Positions 1 through 13,500 of a stretch of DNA of 64,000 bases are shown in pieces; the stretch's first letter is position 1; every line of letters starts with the position of its first letter. Made by a program: the position numbers and the translations under genes. Origin of the DNA: Stercorarius parasiticus (Eukaryota; Chordata; Aves; Charadriiformes; Stercorariidae); NCBI GenBank assembly GCA_013396915.1, contig VWZL01002220.1, positions 316,697 through 380,696 on the forward strand. Reading direction: 5' to 3'. The notes under the pieces were generated by a model. The model made no database searches. It was not told the origin of the DNA and worked only from the letters and a program-made list of their open reading frames with translations.

Positions 1-3000
1 CAAATACAGAAGTTTCAGTTGCTATGGCAGATCAATATCAAAGTATATTTGCATAATTTATGTACCAAATTATGGTGTGTAAAAGAAATAAGTCCAAAAT
101 AAAAGTGAATATATAAAATACAAATAAAAATACAAAGTATATGTATAAATATATATGCATATATATTTAAAACCAGAAATAAAACAAATAAATAATATAA
201 AAGTGAAATGCTGAGGTAAGATTCTGATAGGTAAAAACGAGAGAAATTGCAAAGTTGCAAAGATTATATTTCAGGCAAAATAAGTATTATCAGAATCTCA
301 TTACAACTCTGAATTAAAGCAAATTTTGTTATGGCAGCACTTTCAATTCACTCCATATTCATCTTATGCTTTACATATTTTCTTCGAAATTATTTACAAG
401 TTAAGCTAGTGCATTCTTACTTTTTGTCTTTAGAAGTTATATAGTTTCTGTGCTAGAGGAGGATTGACCCTAAACTTCTGGGCAATCTGAAGCCTTCAGT
501 ATCTAAAAATTGGTTTTGAGTACAGCTGGCCTCAATTTTTAGAAATTAAAATGTAAGTTTCAAAATCTGCTTGCTTCTAAGTATTCTAAGTATTAAGAAT
601 CTTATGAAGTTAGTGGGTTTGGACAAAAAAAAACAACTTATAGAAGACCAGATAAAAATATAAATTGAATGACTGATAATGAAGTTCTAATAAAAGTACG
701 GAATAAATAGGTTCATTACAAGAAATACAGACTACTAACTCTAATGTATCAACCTTACTCTCAACATCTGTAAACGAGAATTTCCCTCTCCTGATTTCAT
801 GCTAAGATACCAGCACTGTAAATCATTAAAGTACTGTGAACAGAAATCTCCAATAACATAAAATTCACAATAATCACAATTTTAACATAATTGTTAATCA
901 GCTTATTAAAGCTGAAGAAGTCAATATTACTTGTACTACTTTTCGTATTACATCTATTTACCTTCTGGACTTCTTGCAACACTACTGAGTGAACCCATCT
1001 TCACTTTCAGCTTCTCCTTTTCTTTAGTAGTTCAGCTGCAGCTATTTCAGGAGACAGCCTTATTGAAAAAAAAATCTATTCTAACCAATTCTTCTATTCT
1101 AACTTTTTAAATTATCACAGATTTTTATAAGTTTCTTTTTTTCCTTAGTATACTTTGAGGCCCTATTCCCACTAAAGTTGTCCTTTTGAAGGTCAAAACA
1201 AGATTCTCCTCTTTTTCTGAGTGATTTCCCCTCCCCTGAGTCTTAATTCCTTTACTGTCAGCTGCTCCTACTTACAGTTACTATTTCCTTCAGGATGATA
1301 AATACGAGAGTTGATGTGAGGATAAGATCAGTGGTTCTATCAAAGATTTAAACAGGTGCTTGAGGTGGAATCTGAATATATAACAGGACCCCTAGCTTTG
1401 ATGATCCCCTCTCCAAGGCTGGCTCATTCTCCTCTGCCTTGGGGACCTTATGCTGACCGTCATTTAAATTTCCCCTTGGAAGTTTCCCGTAGGCTAATAC
1501 CTGCTACAACTTGAGTAAATTAAAAACTGATGAAAGCAGCATTAGCAAAAAGTCTGCACAGTTATCTTGGTGTGCATTGCAGAAGATGGTGTTAAGACTG
1601 ACAATGTTTGATACTGTCATAAGTGATCTGCAAGGACTAAAGACTGTATTAGTGACACTCTCAAGTATATGCAGGGCATAACGAGAGAATGTACAAATCA
1701 CATACAAGGCAAAGAAATCAACAGGAAAAATAAGTAAGAGGAATAAATAAAACGCAATTTTTTTCAGTTAACAGAAAAAAATAAAATGTAATGCCTCCAG
1801 GAAGAAAATAATCTCAAATATACTTGAGGTTTCAGCCCAGGATAAACTCTTGCCTCCAACTGCTGACTGTGATCTCTCTCACGTGCCATGTACTTTGGAA
1901 GCACAGGCACTACCTCGACTTTTCAGGAATCCTTTTACTCTGAGTTCCCTTCATTCTCCTTCCTGGGAGTTCAGGCCTCATGGCTTGTCACCCATCTAAA
2001 GCTCCGCTGCCCTGCTTCCTCTAGGGCTTTCCCTGACACCCTCTCCAGACCTTCTGAGAACCTCTGGTAACATTTCACTCTGGGTAGGATGACATTTAAA
2101 GCAAAGGGCACACACCTTGGGATGGAATTTCTGAACATACACATAACTAGACATTAGGTAAAGCCTAACACATATACACAAATTTCTGGCAACAGGCGTG
2201 TCTATGTAAAAAAACCCATTTTAATCTCTGCATGACCTTAGAAACCTGAGGGATTTGCGTGCACCAGTGAACACCAGAGTGTGTCAGGGCAGAGAAGTTA
2301 AACCACCTATTGCTGAAATGCCAGAACGGTCCCTGGTACCCTTTCGGCACTGGTCATCCAGCACTTCCCCATGTGATTCCCTACAACACAGCCCAGGTGC
2401 TGGCACAGGCCAACGACCATCCCTCAACAGTTGCCTTGGACATGGCAACCCTGATTAGAAGACTATGAGAATTTAAGTTGGTTTGATGGCCAGAGGAAGG
2501 TTCTGGCACCGGTGACGTGGCCAGTAAAGGTGCAGCGTTTGAATCGTGTGCCTCGCAAGGGTGGCACACACCTTGCACACCTCACAACAGGAATTGCAGC
2601 CGGCAGCACTGCAGGCACGGAACCATCTAAAGCCAACGTGCTTAGGAAGGTCCTGCTCAGAGTTAGCCACCGGGAGAATAACGACAAGGATGTGTCTTAA
2701 ATGTAACCCTTTACGCAAAATGATAGGAAAGTACTTAAGTGCCTAATGTATCCAGCGCAATATATGGAGGTTTTGTACAAGCAGCTGCAATGAGCACAAG
2801 CCAGGCTGCAATCATACAACGCAGAACAGGTACAGTCACAGCTAGAATTACTACTCTCCAAGCATAATAATGTTATCAGAAAGTTGTTATCAAATCAGCT
2901 CACAGGATATCAAGAGAAATAATTCCACCTGGAAAGACTGAATCATAGGGGACAGTCAAGAGAATCGAATGAAAGCAAATGAAGAATATGAGATCTCACC

Positions 3001-6000
3001 AGGGACATGGAATATTAAATGGATTTATTCCTGTTTATCAACACTTGGTAGCACATTACCAAGACAACATGTAAAATGATCTGCTGTTCATCAGTCTGGA
3101 AATTAGTAAGATATTTGTTCACTTATAATTTTGAATCTTCCTTTAAAGAGCTGCTGACATGAATTCTGTCACTGAGCCTAGAAGTGGATTTGATGGTTTG
3201 GTTATGATAAGCACTTTTCTTCAAAATTTTTTTGAAAATAATCCATCCAGAACAAATATAGAGCGCAAAAGGAAAACTACACAGGCTTCTTCATCAGTGT
3301 CATCTATGAGGTTTTTGTCTGTTCTGCTCTCTGGGGCAGGAGTGCTATAGGAGCTTAGGACTCAGGCCTCTGCTTTCCTGTTAATTCCTGCATCCTGTGC
3401 ACGTCCTGAAGTTAAAATAAATTAATAAACCAGAAACAGGAACAAAAAACCCCACCCTCAGTTACCCTGAGTAAGGAATGTAAAATCTCAGCCTTAGTTA
3501 CATCTGTGTGCTTGCAGCAACCGTAATAAAGGTGAAACACCTTGCAAAAATAAAATAGGTAAGAAAACCCCAGGAATGTTTCATTTTAAAGGTGATCACG
3601 CATTTTCAGTACTCCACCCTTCCTGTAATTGCCAAACGGGTGCAGATAAACTCTCACTGTATGGTCTGCCTAACCAAAGATGAAGACGTAAGGGAAGGTG
3701 TTAACAACCAGGGTAGATGTGATATCTGTGTGCAGTCTAGTTAAAGAATGCAGCAAAGCCTTTCAGCCACCAACATTTTCCCCTGTTAAAAATGAAAACC
3801 CTTAGGTTATTTCAAAATACCATGAGGGCACTTTGTGTGGAACAGGATCATTAACTTAGCAGTGAAATGACTTGAGTGTAACCTCCCTCTAGTACCCTTT
3901 TCTTCTTTTACTAGAAACTAATGAGTGAAAAAACAGAAAGTGTCAAAAATAATTCCAGTGATATACATGACTGGCATGTATTTCTTCAATTTATTTTTTT
4001 CATTTATTGCCTCAAGTGATTTTCATACTACAGCACAAATTAGTTTAAGCAGATTTTCTTTCTCATTTGGAGCAAAAAACTAGAAATGCCAAAGAGAATC
4101 CTAAAGTTCATACTCAGTTTACTTCTTACAGTTTTGGATGTCTATTTTGGTTTATATAATCATTAGGAGGAAAAAAGCAAGGTAGAGTACGCTGCTTAAG
4201 AGCATACATTAATAGCACACAGAAATGCTTGCAACAATACCTTAGTGCAATAAGGAATTTGGAGTTGAGTGGTACCCATGTGGAACAGGCTTCCTTTGTG
4301 CTTCTATTAGCTTCTAATATGTGAGTATACTTGTAAAGGATCAAATAGTACAATCTGTTTTCTGAATAGTAAAACAAACTGCTGCACTAAAAGTCTCCAA
4401 AAGAATCTATTCCATTATACTCTAATGTTGGCAGGCTAACATTTAAAATGTTGCATAATTTCTTACCAATTCTCTGTACTCAAAAGAGCCTTTACAGAAA
4501 CACAAAAAGAGCAAAACAAGGTGTCCTTTGAAATAAAGGGTTTGTCTGTGTCCCTAAAACTAAGGGATAATTAACAGGAAAAATTAACACTGAACGGGAT
4601 TTTAGCAATCTTCATTGCCCAGTTATGAGTGATTTCTTAACTTTTTTTTTTTTACAAAAACATACGAAAACCTGCAACTGGTTCTGTATTTAGGAAGCAG
4701 ACTATGCTTAGTTTTTTTAAGATCGGTAGTGAACTGCCCCGACAAGTGTCCAGGTGCCAGCCCTGGTGATCCAAACCGGTTCTTTCCTGCAGGTCCCAGA
4801 GGTGCACGGTGCTGAGGACACTGCATTAGGTTGTGAGAACATTGCTCCCACTGCCTGTGTCGTCCCTGTGCCAGCTCCAGCCTAACGGCAAGGACCCTGC
4901 AAGGCTTCATTAGTTGATTCGGCCATGCTACTTGGACTCTTAAAAGGATGACACACTGCTGACGGTTTTTAACAAATTTCAGTGGACTTTGATGAGACCT
5001 CAGTCTCTGGGACTCTGGGAGGTCTCATCAGGGTTTGTCTTTTTGTTTATTTTGTTTCTTTGTTTTGTGCATATGGTTGGGTTTTTTTTCCTTGTATTGT
5101 GAGGACAAGACAGCCTCAGAGTAAGGTCAACAGGGAATTATCTTAGCCCTTGGAGCCATTTTTATGGATGCCTACTAAAATAAATTCAAAAATTTAAAGA
5201 CACTCCAGTATCTCTAAGGCCTGAAGAACCTTCATCTTGATAGGGCTCATCATTATCAGATGAGTAAGAAGTACCAGTGAGGCACCAGTGAAGCATCCTG
5301 ATACCCTATAAAACTCAAGAGTCCTGAAAACAGGTACTGAGAGTCCTCCTGTGGAAAGAGTTAGTTCTCTTTCCTCTCCCCCCCAAAAAATCTTCACAGG
5401 AGTCAGTCACTAAGAAAAACAGTAAGCTACAAGATTAGTCTTTCATTCTTTCTTTTTCTGGCTTAAGACATATTTCCTCATCTCTGGTATGAAAGACAAA
5501 GCCCAGGATATCCGATGAACAAAAGTAACAACCCTCCATAGGAAGACATAGTCAAGGGTTGTGAAGGTCAGAGATGACAGAGTATCATTCTCGAGTAACA
5601 AAAGGAGTAGTATCTAAGTGTGTTCAAAGCCTTTTGTGGATGTAAACACTTCTTGTTAATTCCATATGTCAAAAAGATTTAAGAAAATTAGGCTGACACA
5701 GTTTTTACTTGCATTCAGCAGAAACATGCTTCACTGAATTAGTGGAGCTCATTTATGTTAGATGACAACAGATTAGTCTCTGTATTTCCCTTGTAATAAT
5801 ACCTTTGCTTTCAATGTTTTGTCTTCTTTCAGGACATAATACTCATTTACACAAGTTTCAATTTCTGTTGTTTTCTCCAGAGTTTTTACTTCATAATATT
5901 GCTCTGGCTGTACAAACTTGGCTGAATGTATCAGAGAGTATACTTATGAAATTTGTAGGTGTTATCGTGCTGGGGTCAGGGCAGGACAGTGACTCTGGAG

Positions 6001-8189
6001 GACAGAGTCGAATTTCAATCTATCTTCATAGTCTGGAAAGAAGGTCTTCAAAGAACATAACTAAATTCAACAATGATAACTGCAAAAAGCTACGCTTTGA
6101 CAGAAGAAACACCAGTAACAGCAGCTGACAGGAGCATGCAAGAAATCACCAAAACTTCTTGGAGGAGTAACCAACACCAGTGCTATAATCTGCAGTGCAG
6201 TTTCTCATGCTGCTGTGATGGAGAAAATGCCAATGAATGCCTGTGTGCTGCTTTTTAAGCCCCACACGCTGCAGAGTTGTGTTCTGTCAGGTGCCGGGAT
6301 TGGACTTCATCAAGTCACGTGAATTTCTGGCAACTACAGGAGAAAGAAAAGAAAGACTGCCAGTTTGAACAACCCCAGAGAAAGAGCTTGTGTTGGAACT
6401 ATTTCTGTTCACTGGAGGCTTTTCCTGGCTGGCAGAGACTGCTTCTTCAAGTGTAATTTGAAAGAGTTGTCTCAAACACGAACTCAAGCCTTGTAAGCAG
6501 TTGATATGCAAACAACGCTCTTTTCAAGGATGAGCCTCTCCTTAGTATAACTGTTTTAAGTGGTGGGCATAACCCCAAAGAATTTGGGATTAATTTGAAA
6601 TCAGTAAGTTTAGAGAAACCAAGTTGAAGGAATGGAGTAATTAAAGCAAGCATAAAAACTCGCTTCGCTTGTTCAATTAAAGAAGCAGGCGCAGATTAAG
6701 TAAATTTACTTGTAAGAAAAAAGGGAAAACTGAAAGGAAACACAATTAAGGTGGGCAAAACACTTTATATAAGGGGAAGGTGATTTAAAGAAGCTCTAAG
6801 TGAAGCACACCATCTGGATGAAGTTGCAGAAACTCTCTCAAATCAAGGCAGTTAAGAACTGCAGAACAGAAAACGACCCTTTCTGGCACACAGTAGAAGA
6901 AAAAGCACAAACCAGGGAAGCTACAAGTATGTAGCTGGGCAAAACTTCTCTGAGCTCTAAAGGGAAATGTCCATATACGGACAGCTGCTCAGAGAATGAA
7001 AGCAAACACTGAAGGAAAACCTCTAAAACTTCATCTTTTCCTTTTCCTGGTTTTGTGCTTAGCATTATGAATAATTAAAAATATTTTAAAACTTGCCCTT
7101 TTTTCACTATTAAGCTGAAACAGAGTAAGATGCTAAAGTTAATGTTGTCCGTTGGTTATTATCTGACTGTGGTTCTTAAGTACTTCTCTCCCAAGCTGAC
7201 CACTGAAATCTGTGCAGGGACACTAAGGTACAGAAGAAAGTTTTTTAAAGGCTTAGAACTGAAGAAGCTGAAGTTGGAAGCAGATTTGTGGCTGTGAGGG
7301 AGTAAGGTGACAATGCCTTAGCTAAAAACAAACTAATTTTGCCCTTGTCTTTTCCCTTCCCTCTGTGAAAAGAAGGATAAATGATGGCTTTTTACAGTCC
7401 TGATCTCTCTGCACATTGTGTCTCATCTTGTTGCCCAGCCATGTGATGTTCCCATACTTTTTGTTTCACCTAGCACCCCCAGGAATGTCAAAGGCTCCTG
7501 CTCATCTGTAACTCCTTCCTCATCTTCTGCCTAGGCTATTTTTTAGGTTAAGCTGCTTCTCCCCTTGTCACAGGATGCTGAAGATAGCTAAAGGAATTAC
7601 TACTGTGCAAGAGCTAGAAGACGTTCTGCATGTAAATACTGTGCTTTTACTATCCTTACTCAGAACTCACGGCTATTTTACCTCTCAGACAAGGAGCACT
7701 GCAGCGTTCTCTTGCAGTCGGGAGTTCTGGAGAATGCCCTGCACTTCTGAGGTGTGAAATGAGTTATGAGCAGGCCTTTCCACCTCTGAGAAGTAAACTG
7801 TTTTGGTCCACTTAGTTGTCCCTGCAGGCCACACATGCTCGTGGTTTGTGGAACTAAAAAAAGCAGAAGCTATAACTTTTTTTTTGTTTGATGAAACAGT
7901 CATTCTGGGTTCTCTATTCCCATACCAGCAAGAGATCTAAAGACTAAATTCCCTTGTCCAGATCAATAAAATATGAACATATATTAATCACTCCCAAACC
8001 TATGGCTTTTTAAAACAGGCTAAGGTGAACTGAATTTCAGATTACATAATTTTATACAAATCTGATGTTGATTCTGAAATTTCAAAACTAGATCCTTTGG
8101 AAACACAAAGATAAACTTATTTACATTACTGATGACTTTCAAGGTGATTTACATCATGGTATTTCACAAATGGCTTTCAACCAAATTAA
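1..8189. other. Intergenic sequence downstream of MEI4
   Basis: AT-rich sequence with no recognised gene. GC-richer patches at about 1850-2700 and 4735-4915 contain short unassigned frames on both strands. A T-rich, low-complexity stretch lies at 5035-5090 and one inverted repeat at 4990-5030. Nothing else identifiable was seen. Confidence 0.5.
4990..5030. repeat. Inverted repeat, 12-bp perfect arms, 17-nt loop
   Basis: TGATGAGACCTC (4990-5001) and GAGGTCTCATCA (5019-5030) pair exactly. The loop itself contains agtctc and gactct, so alternative pairings exist. Confidence 0.85.
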
Positions 8190-8870
8190 GGATTTGCAAA
8201 GGATGAAATTCTTAGTGATTGTAGATGCAGATAAGGCTGAGGAACTGATGCTTTCTTTGCCTCAATCTTCAACGCAGTCTCCTAGGCCTTTTGCTTAGTG
8301 AAAGTGTTCAAGGAAAGGAACTATCAGGAGTAGCTGAAGATCAAGTTAGAGTTTTTCTTTGTGAGATTTCAGCCCACATATGTCCACGGAATCAGGTCAT
8401 CTACATCCATGACAGAACTAGCCAAAGTCCTTGCAAGGCAAGGATAGGATTTGTTTGGATGGGTGAAAAAACATATGGGCAAAAAAGATGGTTTGCAGTC
8501 AAGCTCACACTGTAGTGGTTAATTAGTTGTACTTTACCTGGATGCTTGTGACAAGTGGGGTATCACAGGGAACTATCCTGGGATGTGTCCTGTTTAACGT
8601 CTTTATCAGTGACCTGGAGGATGTCATGGAATGCACCTGTACCAAATTTGCAGACGACACCAAACTAGGGGTTCTGGTTGATATGCTTGAGGGCAGGGCT
8701 GTCATTAGAGGGACAGATGCAAGCTTGAAGAATGGGCTGATAGTGACTATGAAATTTAGGAAGGATAAGTGCAAAGTGTCCAACCTGGGAAGGGAGAGCC
8801 CCTGGCTTCCTGATACAGGCTGGGAGTGCCAGGCTGGGGAGCAGCAATGTGGGCAAAGCCTTTGGGTGCC
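8190..8870 (+). mobile_element. CR1 LINE, ORF2 reverse transcriptase part (5' portion of split copy)
   Basis: Degenerate CR1 retrotransposon in sense orientation. Early text (8215-8420) matches the CR1 ORF2 stretch reading DADKAE.., then a frame-broken counterpart of the region before the RT core. From about 8545 the reading VTSGVSQGTILG...LFNVFISDLEDV...KFADDTKLG is the RT segment with the catalytic FADD box (residues FADD near 8648-8659). The frame then continues as CKVSNLGRE. The copy is interrupted at 8870 by a solo LTR and resumes at 9979. It is dead: many stops and indels. Confidence 0.93.
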
Positions 8871-9495
8871 TGTTGTGTGAAAAGGGGCAAAGCGGTTTTG
8901 GCAGAAGATAAACCCCCTTGCGTTCTAACACTCCTCACCGAGGTGGGAGGCTAGGTGCGGCTAGGTTTAAATTCTGAGTGATGCACAATTCAGCACTATC
9001 AGTCCAATTGCGTTTCATATGTATTAAACTATTACGATTTGGATACACTAATAGTGGACTGCACCTTGAGTCTAGTCGTGCTCATGAACTAGCACGGCCA
9101 CTCTCGAGTCGTTGGTCGCGTTCAGTGAGAAACCGAAAGAACTAGCCACTTAAACAGTGCAGTTTATTTAAACAACAGATATACAGGTTCTTAGGATTGC
9201 CGGTGATAAATACACTGTCTGCAAAGCACGTGCAAATAAAGATATTATTAAGTATACAAAACGCGCGACAAAGTTATAAACAATACAGCCTGGCTATAAA
9301 CGTAGGAGAGAGATTCTCTAGAGAAATTTCTAACTTCCCCGAGGAAACACTCGGTATAATCCAAGTCTTACCCAAAGATGTCCCTGTGGGGGGGAAGAAA
9401 GGCTGAGCCCGTCGACTGGTCCTCGAAGTCAGTGATGGAGTTCTCCTCGACTTGTTCACGATGGTGTCTTCCCTGATATCCCCCCTCTCTTGGGC

Positions 9496-9505
9496 TATTT
9501 TTATA
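9496..9505 (-). promoter_or_regulatory. TATA box of the minus-strand solo LTR
   Basis: TATAAAAATA on the minus strand, in the expected place between U3 and R. The LTR poly(A) hexamer AATAAA lies about 330 bp downstream at 9168-9163. Activity is unknown. Confidence 0.6.
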
Positions 9506-9667
9506 CTATTTTTTTATCTTCACAGTGGAGTTTGAGTGACTTTAGTAATAAATACTTTTATTATGATTGGTGTACTCAAGGAGGAGTGGTCGCACCTTGG
9601 GGGCGGGTAGCCTCCAGGATGGAGGTGTGTTTTGGTACATCGTAATGAGCAAAGTTCGCACAAAGGA

Positions 9668-9698
9668 CAGCATTTCATCAACATTTGATGAAATGCTG
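9668..9698. repeat. Perfect hairpin in LTR U3 (14-bp arms, 3-nt loop)
   Basis: Arms CAGCATTTCATCAA (9668-9681) and TTGATGAAATGCTG (9685-9698) are exact reverse complements around a CAT loop. It lies in U3 about 165 bp upstream of the LTR TATA box. The two TGATGAAAT half sites resemble C/EBP-ATF type elements; this is inference. Confidence 0.85.
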
Positions 9699-9978
9699 GC
9701 TTGGGTAGCGAGGAGGGCTGCTTATCTGTTCCGTAGTACCACCTCGTTCCCATATGTGCTATTCGTCACAAGGGAAGGCCACGGAATAATTGCGTTCCAT
9801 TCCATCCTTCGTGTAGTTTCGCAAACAACCTTGTACAGGGAATCACAGATGTTGCATTCTTCGCGTGCCAGCTGTGGCTGTATTGTACCTCAGAAGCCTC
9901 TTGATTTTTATGACTTTCCTTAGTGTGCGAACAATGCTGTACTTTTGTATTCTTGACCAATTTAGTAATTATTCCACA

Positions 9979-10593
9979 GTGCCCAGTGAGCTGAATGTGA
10001 GCCTGCAGTGGCCCTGGCAGCAACGAGGGCCAACAGCATCCTGCACTGTGTCAAAAGGAGCACAGATCTAGGGAAGGGATTCTGCATCTAGGCTACTGCT
10101 GCCCATTTGGGCCTCCCAGTAAAAAGATGCTGATAAACTGAAATGTGTTCAATGGAAGGCCACCGAGATGGCTGGGGCTGGAGCATCTGCGCTGTGAGCT
10201 GGGTTAAGGGAGCTGGGCTTGTTCAGTCTGGAAAGGACATAGTTTCAGGGGGACCTGACAGCAGCCTCCAGTGCCTATGGGGAAGGCATCAAGGGGACAG
10301 AGCCAGGCCCTGGGTGGTGGGAAGACTGAGCATAAAATGAAATGAAAGAGGTTCAGACTGTATATCAGGAAAAAAAAAACTCCACCATGAAGAGAGTCAA
10401 GCACAAGAGCTTGTGCAGCAGAAGAGCTTGAGAAGTTATGCAATCTCTGTCCTTGAAGGTTTTCAATACCTGACTGAATATTTAACCACCAACAGACAAT
10501 TTGGTTTGACCCCAGAGCTAACCTTGCTTCGAGCAGGAGGTTGGACTAAACACCTCTTGACATCCTCTCCAACCTGAATTCTCCTATGATCAC
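9979..10593 (+). mobile_element. CR1 LINE, 3' portion of the split copy
   Basis: Continuation of the CR1 copy broken by the LTR. It begins in the AAGCTGAACATGAGCC-like segment (gagctgaatgtgagcc here), then the GGCCAAC-GCATCCTG segment. It runs through the CR1 3' end: TTCAGTCTGGA, a tract resembling AGACTGGATATCAGGAAAAA, and finally ttggactaaacacctcttga..ctccaacctgaattctcctatgat. The 3' end is nearly complete, ending near 10593. Sense orientation, heavily mutated. Confidence 0.92.
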
Positions 10594-13500
10594 GTGAACG
10601 TCAGCCGAATGTTGTGCCACTGTAAACTATAAAGCGTTACTCTGTACCTAGTAATGCACAGATAACGGAAAGAAAAAAATTAAAGATTATTACAGGATTA
10701 AAATTAGGAAACATTTCATTTCCACTATTACCAATATATACAAGCAATAACTACCTCCAAAAAAAAAATAAAAATCAGTAAATCACAACCAGATTATAAC
10801 AAGATTCCAAATTAACTTTATAAAAATATCCTGAGACAGTTCACTTCAAAATCCCACCCGCTGCTGTCATTAGGAGACATGTAAAATTCTTTAGCGAATA
10901 AAACAGTCAATGGAGCAGCACTAGAATAAAAATTTATTTTCCTTGTCTCATAATTTTTCCACTCTCATAAAAAGAGACACCCTATAATAAAATTCTTTTT
11001 AAAACAGATGGAGACAGGTACAAAACATAGTCAAGCTGGGAAGTTAAGAATGCAGCAAAGTAACGAATTCAAAAATCATAAACTGCTATTAGGCTAGTAA
11101 GCCTAATAAGCACTGCTAATTCAGCCATATAAAGATATAATTCAACCATATGTGTGTGTGTATATATATATACACACACACATATATATATAAAAATATA
11201 TGTATAAAAGCCTGAACAATTTGCATTTGCAGAACATTAGCATTTTGCCAAATTCTCAAGTACCTATATTTACAAAAAAAAAAACCCGCAAGACAGAAGA
11301 AATGTCATTGAACTGCTAATTCTAAAACTGTAAGGGTAACTCAGGTGAAACACTCCAGGGAGTGATGACAGGTCAGACCAAGTTCTTTTTTTAGTGTTTC
11401 CTATTCTTTAGGTCTACGACATGTTATGCTCAGCACATGGGACTTGGAGATTATTCATTTCAGACACGTAATGGTCTCCACTCGGCAAACACCATAGGTA
11501 TTTCCTCTGGATTTGGGATTCCTCTCTGGAGGCCAGATATGTAAAAGCTGTATGTCTACATACCTATTTAGTAAATACTTTAAGACTTAGTTAAAGTTCA
11601 AGCTGCAGGAAGGTTTCTTCCAACTGGGTTGCAAATTCTCACCTGTAACAGCTAACTCCAGGGGCTGACTCAGTCATCCTATTTTATTTTAAAACTAGAG
11701 ACAGGGATGTTTACTCAAGTTCCATCTAAAAGTCACTGTACAAGAGCAGAAATTGTCCAAAGAGCGTGGACTTAAACCTGGGACTTCCTATTCCTAAAAA
11801 CAGACAAGATATCACACGTGTGGGATTTAATTCACACATTAAGACCTAAATGCATGTTCGTGGCAATGAACTACATATCTAAACTCACGCTGTCATCACT
11901 TTTGATTCAGTTCCCTAAGCAGACACATTGAGTGACAGCGCCACTGAAGATGCTCCAGAGCATCAGAGGCATCTACACAATCAGAGAAAACATGACACAG
12001 GACTTACAGAAGATCTGCAGTCCTTTGGGGTAGCAGCTGTAGACTCTAATTGTTTCATAGCTTAGACATCATAACCACTTGGAGATATCTAAATATTGAA
12101 TACCTTTGTGCATCTTCATCTTAAGGCAAGTCCCATCTTGGTGAAAAACCTCTTCAAGAAACATGAGACAACAATCTGTCTAATGACTATTCTGGTTGTA
12201 GAGGTTATTGCCCCCATCAAAGCTGAGATACATTCACTGACATGGTTCAACTGCACTATTTAATTTTGCACTGAAACAGATAAGGAGAGCACAGGTGACC
12301 AGTAAATAGCACGTCAGCAGAGAGGCTAGTGTGTGTCTAAATTGCTACAATGGCATCACAAGAGGAACTCTCACTCTGCCCCAACGCTTTCAAAGCTGCA
12401 TAACAAACGGTTTCAAACCTTTGTCAGAGTCTAAGTGCCATGTAGTTATTCCATCTCTGGACACAAAACTCCCTCTCTCTATATGCTGTGAAAAAGATTT
12501 CAAAAATCAGGTCTCAAGTCGGCAGTTACTTCAAAACTTATCAAGGAGGCACCTGTTTCCCAAAATATCCATTGCGCTTCCAGTGGCCTTGAGAAGCTGC
12601 TGGTGAGAAAATGCTACAATCTGCAAAGAAGAAGATATGTGTCCATTTGTGCCTGAGTTGCTTTATTAATAACAAAACTAATTTTTGCCAATAGATCAAC
12701 AAATATGCAGTGGTGTGCAATCTAGTGTTGAAACTGTTCTTTAGAACAGGAGTCTTGAAACAATACACATTTTGCTATTATACAGATTCCAATAATATCC
12801 TGTGTTTTGTGTCTTTTCTTTACAAAATACTTTTGAATGAAGCTCTATTAAAACATGAAAATTGTATCAATTAGCTACCAGTTCCTTCTGTTTATTGCTT
12901 TCCTTTCTCTTTTTGTAATCATGCTTTCAGTGCTGTGGAAGGAGATGGAAGAACTGATCCTCTACCTTAATGAAGCAAACACACAAACAAACAGTAAAGC
13001 AGTAACAAAAAGGGCAGAGTAGTTCCTGAGTGGTTATCAACCTTACATACCCATTTAACTTCATTTTCTTTAATGTGGATAAATTTATCTGACTTTCTAA
13101 TGTGAATATTCAGGAACACTTGTTTTGCATTTCAAACAGATTTATGTTGAAAGCAAGCTTGCTAAAAGAAAGCATTAAACAAATGTGACCATATGACATA
13201 CCAAATACGAAGTTTAAGAAACAGAACAGTGTCTAAATAAGTATATCTTTGGGGAGCCAATTCAACAAAGTAACTTTTTTTGTAAATATTAATTTATTTT
13301 ACATATATAGAAACCAAAGGTTCAATATCTGAAATAAAAGCATTCAAATTAACAAGATAAATTATTTACAGTATTAAAAAAAGTGGTGTTTCAGAGAATT
13401 TTTCTGACATAAAAATGGATCTGAAGAAACAAGTACAAGGGGAAGCATAAGGACTAATGCTAAAAATAGTTTATATTTACGGTGAATATACACTATTAGG

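Larger units (their letters stand above)
8871..9978 (-). mobile_element. Solo LTR of an avian endogenous retrovirus, 1108 bp, inserted in CR1
   Basis: On the plus strand the block begins TGTTG and ends CCACA, so on the minus strand it is TGTGG...CAACA with TG...CA termini. It is flanked by identical 5-bp repeats GTGCC (8866-8870 and 9979-9983), the target-site duplication. Minus-strand landmarks are in LTR order: U3 from 9978, a TATA box TATAAAAATA at 9505-9496, then AATAAA at 9168-9163, then U5 to 8871. No internal gag or pol sequence is present, so it is a solo LTR left by recombination. The ERV class was not determined; a 5-bp duplication fits several avian groups. Confidence 0.88.

Noticed and set aside
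8527..8880. 117-codon plus-strand frame as a host gene
   Set aside because: It is the CR1 reverse transcriptase segment with the FADD box.
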